Shown in pieces: positions 59,001 to 64,000 of a DNA stretch of 64,000 bases (position 1 is the first letter of the stretch; each line of letters opens with the position of its first letter). The DNA is taken from NCBI GenBank assembly GCA_007844125.1, contig CM017563.1, forward strand, positions 17,379,960-17,443,959. The letters run 5' to 3'. A program made the translations under genes and the position numbers. The stretch comes from Sinonovacula constricta (taxonomy: Eukaryota > Mollusca > Bivalvia > Cardiida > Solecurtidae). The notes under the pieces were generated by a model. The model did no database searches and was not told the DNA's origin. It saw only the letters and a program-made list of their open reading frames with translations.

Positions 59001-61863
59001 TGGGGCCACAAGGACCAGTACACCAGTGCCTTCTTCATTACTGATGGATACAGCGGCAGCAAGGAAATAAAATTTTTGTCACAGTGCAGGAGAAACTAAA
59101 TGCGGTGCTTCCAAATGGAGTAGATGCTTCAGATGTGTTGCAGGTAAACACTGCCATATTGCAAGTATATTCATAATTTAAACTTTTCATTGCTGTCTAA
59201 ATTCCTTCATCGTTAGTTTACTTTTTTACTTTAACAATCATCAAATCTTTCTTAGACGTTCAGCAATTCCATATTTATAAATACTAAATGTCATTGTAAA
59301 ATATGAAAATGTGGTCTTTTGACATTTGCACCAATTATATTAAAATGCGAACACGCATTAGACAATGGCACACATACGCAAATAAAGTAAAGTTATATCA
59401 GACGAGACATTATACAAATCAAGAAATAAACAATAGCTACCGCTTTGGCAAAAAGGATCGTCTGGGGTGATTAAACCAGTTTACGTGCTACAAGCTTGCA
59501 CCTCCTGAAGGTTTTTCGAACAGATCCGTCATGCCTACCTCCTACCTGCTTTAGGTAATTATATTTATCACCGACCCCTGACTAGTACAGCATTAACCAC
59601 GCTCTAAGGAGCTGCAAGCCCAATACAAGTTATGACTCAGAGTTTATTATATTGCATAATAACAAACATCTTATTCAGATGAGTGAACTGAACTTAAGGT
59701 ACTCTGGACTGCCACTTTTAAACATGCCACTGGGTATTTTAAGTGTTTTGCATAAAAGTGTATATATGATTATATTTATTATTTAGTAATTAAATGTAAA
59801 ATATTATCTCTTAAGGATGTCATGCCTTTTCTTCAGAAATTGATGATCTGATCAAACTGGACATGTTACGCTCACTGAAAACAATTGAATACATACCTGG
59901 TGTTCCTGGAGCTGAAACACAAAATAGCACGAGTTTTATAAGATTATATCATGAGAAGATAAGCAAAAACATAATGCACACAAGTATTAAGTAGTCACAT
60001 TTGTCTTATCAGATATCCATTATTCATACTTTAATACATTACTAAGATACATTTTTATAATTAAAACAAGTTTTAAAATTTTATAATCAATTGATTTTAA
60101 ACGTTTTAAGTTAAATTACTTACGTGCTGGAGTAGTTGAATTGAAGAATAAAAGTTTATTTAATATAAGAACACGAGTTGGGAAAATAGGAAGATGACTT
60201 GTTATTAGCACGTCAATGCACATTATATACGTATGTTTATACTTTGGATTACTTTATTTAATAATGGATCTTATATTAAAACAGACATGTCAAACTTTGT
60301 TTAAGACAAAAATAAGAAACTAAATATAATTTGGTAAAAAACTAAAAATAACATACAAAGGATAAAGTCTCCATATGAAACCCCAAAGTATGATCTGCTT
60401 TTAATTCACGATTCCAACCGTACCTAATGCACAATTCTATACATGGCCTCTGTGGCATCTAAGCTATAACAAACATACGGGATCTAAGTTATAGCCTGCT
60501 TATGGAGCACGTAGTTTCACTAAGGTATTAGTCCAGCTTATGGGTTATTTAGTTATGTAATCGGCATATGTTTCACTAAGGTATAACCTACTTATGAAGC
60601 ACTGCGTTATTTAACCTACTTATGGAGCAATTCGTTTAGAACCTGATATGGAGCATAAATCTTACACTTTCATGTGTAACTTTACATTATGACCAGCTTA
60701 AAGTGCAAATGTTGTAATAAACAGCCCATGGGACCACTAAGTAATAACCTAGTTATGTTCCACTTCGTAAAAACTCATTTATGTTTCAGTTGGTAATAAC
60801 CTATTTATGTTCCGATTAGTGATAACCTATTTATTGTATACGAAATAATAACCCATTTATGATCCACTAAGTAATCACCCATTTTGATCCACTATTTAAA
60901 ACCCATTTATGGTCAATTTAGTAAAACACTATTTTGGGTTCACCCATTTATGGCTCTCTATGTAAACCCCCCTTATGGTTCGCTAAGTAATCACCCGTTT
61001 ATGGTCCACTATGTAAAACCCCTTTATGTTTCATTAAGTAATCACCCATTTATAGTCCACTTTGTAAAACATTATTTTTGGTTCACTTAGTAATCACCCA
61101 TTATGGTCCACTTAGTAAAACACTATTTTTGGTTCACTAAGTAATACCCATTTATGGTCGACTTAGTAAAACATGTTTAAGGTCCTTTAGATATTAACCC
61201 ATTTATGGTCAAATACGTAACAAAATATTCACTGTCCACTAAGTAATAACATATTTATGGTCCACTAAGTAACAACCTATTAATGGTCCACTCAGTTATA
61301 ACTCGCTTATGGACCACTAATAATAACCACTTTAAGGACTGCTGAAGAAAATACCTGCTTATGGATCTTTTATGTAAATAACCCTTCTTCAAGACTAAGT
61401 TATCACCTACAAACGGCACAGAAAAACTTAATAACCTGCATTAGTAGCACTGTTATGAGATATCATTACTTGCAAGACTATAACCTACATAAGAACATTC
61501 ATTCTCAACTATTTTATGAAGCCGTTAGTTAAGAAATGCATATAAAGGTCATAATCATATCCCAATTTTATGACATACACAGAAATGTATTGTTGAGCCA
61601 TTGTTATGTGACACTTAGTTAATAACTTACCATTGTCTCTTTTAATGGGCATCACGTACATGTAACAATCATTTTTGGGAGAACTTACTGGAAGTACTTA
61701 CTTATGGAACATCCAGCAGAATCACAAAACTCACAGTTTCTAGTACCAGCATTGAAACAAAGACCAGCACATGTACCCACTCTACTTGTTGTCATGTCTT
61801 CCCCACAGTCTACATATGTATTACAAGTATATGGATGAGCAATAAACCCAGATTCATTGTGGT
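55731..61863 (-). CDS. Secreted/surface protein with CBM14 and Ig-like domains (multi-exon, partial)
   Basis: Six minus-strand exons with phase-1 starts can be read in order: CBM14 chitin-binding (61702-61863), 15-nt linker (59897-59911), Ig-like C (58809-59150), Ig-like B (57646-57975), Ig-like A (57119 leftward) and a second CBM14-like exon (56006 leftward). Symmetric phase-1 modules are typical of shuffled extracellular proteins. No signal-peptide exon was found; it should lie right of 61863. CBM14 (peritrophin-A) domains bind chitin, and Ig domains mediate recognition. The combination recalls chordate VCBPs, though those have two N-terminal V domains and a C-terminal chitin-binding domain. 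Frame breaks occur in Ig C and in the second CBM14 exon, so this is either a decaying gene or a region with sequencing indels. The exons could also belong to two genes. Confidence 0.6.
56285..56345. repeat. Imperfect (CA)n microsatellite
   Basis: Interrupted CACACA runs. A similar small CA/TA tract is at 49296-49355 and a TA tract at 3550-3588. Confidence 0.85.
56764..57119 (-). CDS. Ig-like domain exon A (3' boundary uncertain)
   Basis: Acceptor TGCCTGTTTTCAG, phase 1. It reads VISIGIPDQVPLGNPLVTTC, then NKEWATDSSVIAVYLDGS and CDDDRSYYCSVYGSS. The TTC...W...YYC pattern is an Ig fold with the W after the first Cys. Downstream the frame runs to TAG at 56764-56766. I see no convincing phase-1 donor (weak candidates near 56835-56850), so this may be a terminal exon or the donor is non-consensus. 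Confidence 0.62.
57646..57975 (-). CDS. Ig-like domain exon B
   Basis: A 330-nt exon, phase 1 to 1, acceptor CATCCTCTTCAG, donor G|GTAAAG. It reads AEAMVPVLTANVFILNSEV, TLTCEAELGNPKEDKTLV, later FNETTCSWTASLSYSFTV and NNTEYRCDVESLGTKVSV. The two Ig cysteines (TLTC, YRC) flank about 70 residues, with an extra Cys and a Trp between them. NET and NNT are possible N-glycosylation sites. The frame is intact. Confidence 0.7.
58809..59150 (-). pseudogene. Ig-like domain exon C with two compensating frame changes
   Basis: Acceptor ATATGGCAG, donor A|GTAAGT, 342 nt, phase 1 to 1. It starts FTCNTSEASTPFGSTAF then SFSCTVT, and ends SDQGYSMQLNVTATDL and SNGDGEEVYSSTPLTVI. In the middle the first frame meets TAA, while the neighbouring frame stays open and gives the expected strand sequence (AAAVSISNEEGTGVLVLVAP). 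The frame returns before SDQGYS, so total length is preserved. The first shift sits at an AAAAATTTT run (about 59070-59078), a typical indel site; the second is near 58985-59000. It may be a damaged exon or a sequencing artefact. It is listed as a pseudogene because the sequence as given cannot be translated through. Confidence 0.5.
59897..59911 (-). CDS. 15-nt linker microexon
   Basis: Between a good acceptor (TTTTGTGTTTCAG) and donor GTATGT lies CTCCAGGAACACCAG. In phase 1 it reads x-PGTP-G, a Pro/Gly linker, and leaves in phase 1, matching the exons on both sides. It is called from splice signals and phase only. Confidence 0.4.
60430..61400 (+). repeat. Degenerate ~26-30 bp satellite in an intron of the CBM14/Ig gene
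   Basis: Variants of ACCCATTTATGGTCCACTAA and GTAATAACC recur dozens of times with strong drift; the best copies are at 60840-61330. It sits between the CBM14 exon and the linker microexon. Confidence 0.85.
61702..61863 (-). CDS. CBM14 (peritrophin-A type) chitin-binding exon
   Basis: A 162-nt exon, phase 1 to 1, between acceptor AACTCAG and donor A|GTAAGT. It reads HNESGFIAHPYTCNTYVDCG, then VGTCAGLCFNAGTRNCEFC and DSAGCSI. The GF..HP..C..Y..C........C..GL.FN....NC pattern is the CBM14 signature. The usual first cysteine is not in this exon, and extra cysteines follow. The frame is intact. Confidence 0.75.
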
Positions 61864-62157
61864 CTGAGTTTCGTAAGTTGGCAAATGGTTAGACAAAATT
61901 CCCACAATTATTATTATTGTATTGCGCCTTAAAGACTCAATCTCAAAGCTAGATAACCCACTTTTTAATAACTTAATTTCGTTTGTTTCGTTTGACGTTT
62001 GTTTGGTAGATTTGTGGAATGATTTCATCCAAGAAAGCGACTGAACTATTCAAAGGTAAAACTCAATGACATTTATTCCATCTGAAGAACAAATAGACTT
62101 ATATACATTTAGATGTAACGATTTCAAGTCTTCTTTAATATGCGAGTGAAAATAATT

Positions 62158-63480
62158 ATGCATACCTCCATACTCAAACAAACTTCAATGTCATTTGAGA
62201 GCAAACAAACAAATGCCCCTGTTATCGGTACGTTTTAAGAGATTGGGCCAAAATTATTATATGAGTTTCCTATTAGTCTGGCTTTGAAATACAATGCACA
62301 GTAGATCAGTATACGCACACTGCCTCTGGAATCGAACGCATGGTGATACTCTGGTAATAGGAATATCCGGTATCATCTAATGATGCATCACGACGTCACA
62401 TATACGTGAACGAACATATACCAACATTTGAAAAGGCACAAGACAATGGTATTAACATGCAAGCCAAATATAAAAGTGAGAACAAATCTGCGATGAGTCA
62501 TTTAACAAAAAGAGCAAACCCGACAGTTACCCGTCTTGGAACGGTCAGTCGGAAATATGGACCGACTGGGGTGCTTAAACCGGTTTTACAGATCTCTAAC
62601 CTCGCACTTCCTGGTGAGTTTCTCAAATGAAAGCAATGAAAGAAAACCGACCCATTTGAATAAATGTCAAAGTGCTGACGTTTTGTTTAATATGTTATGA
62701 CGAAAGTAGTGACGTCACTGCAAAATAATGTCCACATAGTGTTAAGAAGAGAGATAGGTGTTATTTCGATTAGAAGACCTACAAAAAATTGTTGATAGTA
62801 AATGAAATGAACTTTTTGAATCAATAAAGAAAGTGACCAGAGAAGAGTAAATGGTTGTAGCATCCTGTTCGTATGAAGATAGAATTGAGGAACCAAAGTC
62901 CAATGTCCATCAAAGGAAGTACACGAAACAATCCTTATAGGATGAATTAAATGGCAACATAGATTACATGCACGGGGAGATGTTTTACGACTGCCACACT
63001 GCACAAGTAACATTGTTGTGATTATGGATAAATATATATATGACAAAGTCCTATGAGCATTGCAACATATTATCTTTAAAATTGGCGTAAAAATAATTAT
63101 GCATACCTAAATACTCAAATAAACTTCAATTTGAGAGCAAACGAGCAAACGCGCCTGTTATCGGTGCGTTTTTAGAGATAAGGCAAAATTGTGAGATTGA
63201 TTTCCAATTTGCTTTGCCTCTGCAATCGGACGCAACGTGATACTCTAGTAGTAGGAATATGTTCATAAACAGTTTGGCTCATACCAACATCACACACACT
63301 GACCGCCATAATATTTGTATAGCAATGTGATTCTGTTGCAATCTTATAGTTTTTAGTTTGTTTTAATATCTCCACAAATCTTAATTATTGTGTGTAATGA
63401 AGACGTCACAAATACGGGTACACCAATGGACAGACACCGTAACGCATACATGAAAATATTGAAGCGAAATGACGTTAATG
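62158..63480 (-). repeat. Diverged direct duplication upstream of the CBM14/Ig exons
   Basis: Two related blocks, 62158-62400 and 63087-63410, share a GTATGCATAATTATTTT end (on the minus strand), CCGATAACAGG, the TTTGCTCTCAAATG/AATTGAAGTTT stretch and, at the far side, a GACGTCAC motif (62393-62400 and 63403-63410). Each has a potential splice donor AG|GTATGC on the minus strand. They may be duplicated promoter/first-exon units of the gene to the left; this is inference. No long reading frame is found in either. Confidence 0.4.
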
Positions 63481-64000
63481 TATAATTCCGTCATATGCCT
63501 CATTACGCCTTGTTTAAGCACTGGTTAACGCTAAATAAATCACAGGGATAATAGACTATAAACAAAACTTATGTTACCATGACTACGGATTCTTAAAAAT
63601 CAAGCTATTGTGGCATGTAGAAAAAAGTGAAATATGAAAACTAAGTGTCAGTACAGTTCTCTATAATTTGTAGATTTATGAATTTGAATAAAAAAATTAA
63701 AACTATTTTTGAAAAATCTATCAAACAGCGCATGTACATTGATCGACATTTTTTTCTAAACTATTATTCATGAATGCGTTTATTCTCATTTGGGTAGGCC
63801 TATATAATAAACTTACATAAAACTACATAATTATCTGGCAGAAAATAGTGTTAAAACGTTTAATACTCCGTCCAAACAGTCATCTGTCGTCTGATTATCA
63901 CAGAGTTACATAACAGTAATAAGCGGTTGTAATGTAATCTTATATCAATTTAAGATCACCGAAGTTGAAGAAAATAAAACGTACACTTAACAAACAATGT
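63481..64000. other. Unassigned DNA at the window's right end
   Basis: AT-rich sequence with no frame, repeat or signal that I can support. The 5' end of the CBM14/Ig gene may lie here or beyond. Confidence 0.4.

Noticed and set aside
59004..59045. A 42-nt intron splitting Ig exon C
   Set aside because: GTAATG...CCCCAG would remove the stop codon, but 42 nt is too short for normal splicing and the neighbouring frame across it gives a better Ig-like strand sequence.
60884..61090. A small protein with HPFM/KPLY repeats
   Set aside because: Translation of the degenerate satellite; frames break on both sides.

Overview
This is an AT-rich animal (metazoan) window. It has long introns, GT-AG splicing, many tRNA-derived SINEs, several minisatellites and degraded transposons. 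The gene content and SINE landscape suggest a mollusc, most likely a bivalve; that taxonomic call is inference. No bacterial, organellar or CRISPR features are present.

Layout. (1) 1-26136 holds repeats and unique AT-rich DNA with no exon I can support. It lies downstream of a minus-strand first exon (26137-26248) encoding a signal peptide and the start of a WIF domain. The LNLYM...RLLG signature points to the receptor-like kinase RYK/Derailed, so much of this block is probably a very long RYK intron. (2) 26249-26789 is a ~540 bp divergent promoter. (3) 26790-44640 (+) is a complete 18-exon gene for splicing factor 3A subunit 1 (SF3A1): two SURP modules, acidic and proline-rich middle, C-terminal ubiquitin-like domain ending in ERGGRKK. 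I place every exon from splice sites, phase and protein conservation. The predicted protein is 790 aa (human 793) once a single apparent extra base in exon 7 is discounted. The 3' UTR runs to about 46.6 kb. Intron 1 looks U12-type. (4) 46.6-53.5 kb is mostly gene-free: a Ty3-type pol remnant, a Tigger/pogo-like terminus, a 51-bp and a 48-bp tandem array, and a TA/TG microsatellite. (5) 55.7-61.9 kb (-) carries phase-1 exons that appear to form one secreted or surface protein with a chitin-binding CBM14 domain, a tiny linker exon, three Ig-like domains and a second CBM14-like domain. Some exons have broken frames. A duplicated block at 62.2-63.5 kb may be its 5' region.

The best leads are the CBM14/Ig gene (it recalls VCBP immune molecules of chordates, but with a different domain order), the U12-type intron inside a major-spliceosome gene, and the RYK/SF3A1 divergent promoter. 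All exon calls are by eye, without transcripts or database searches.
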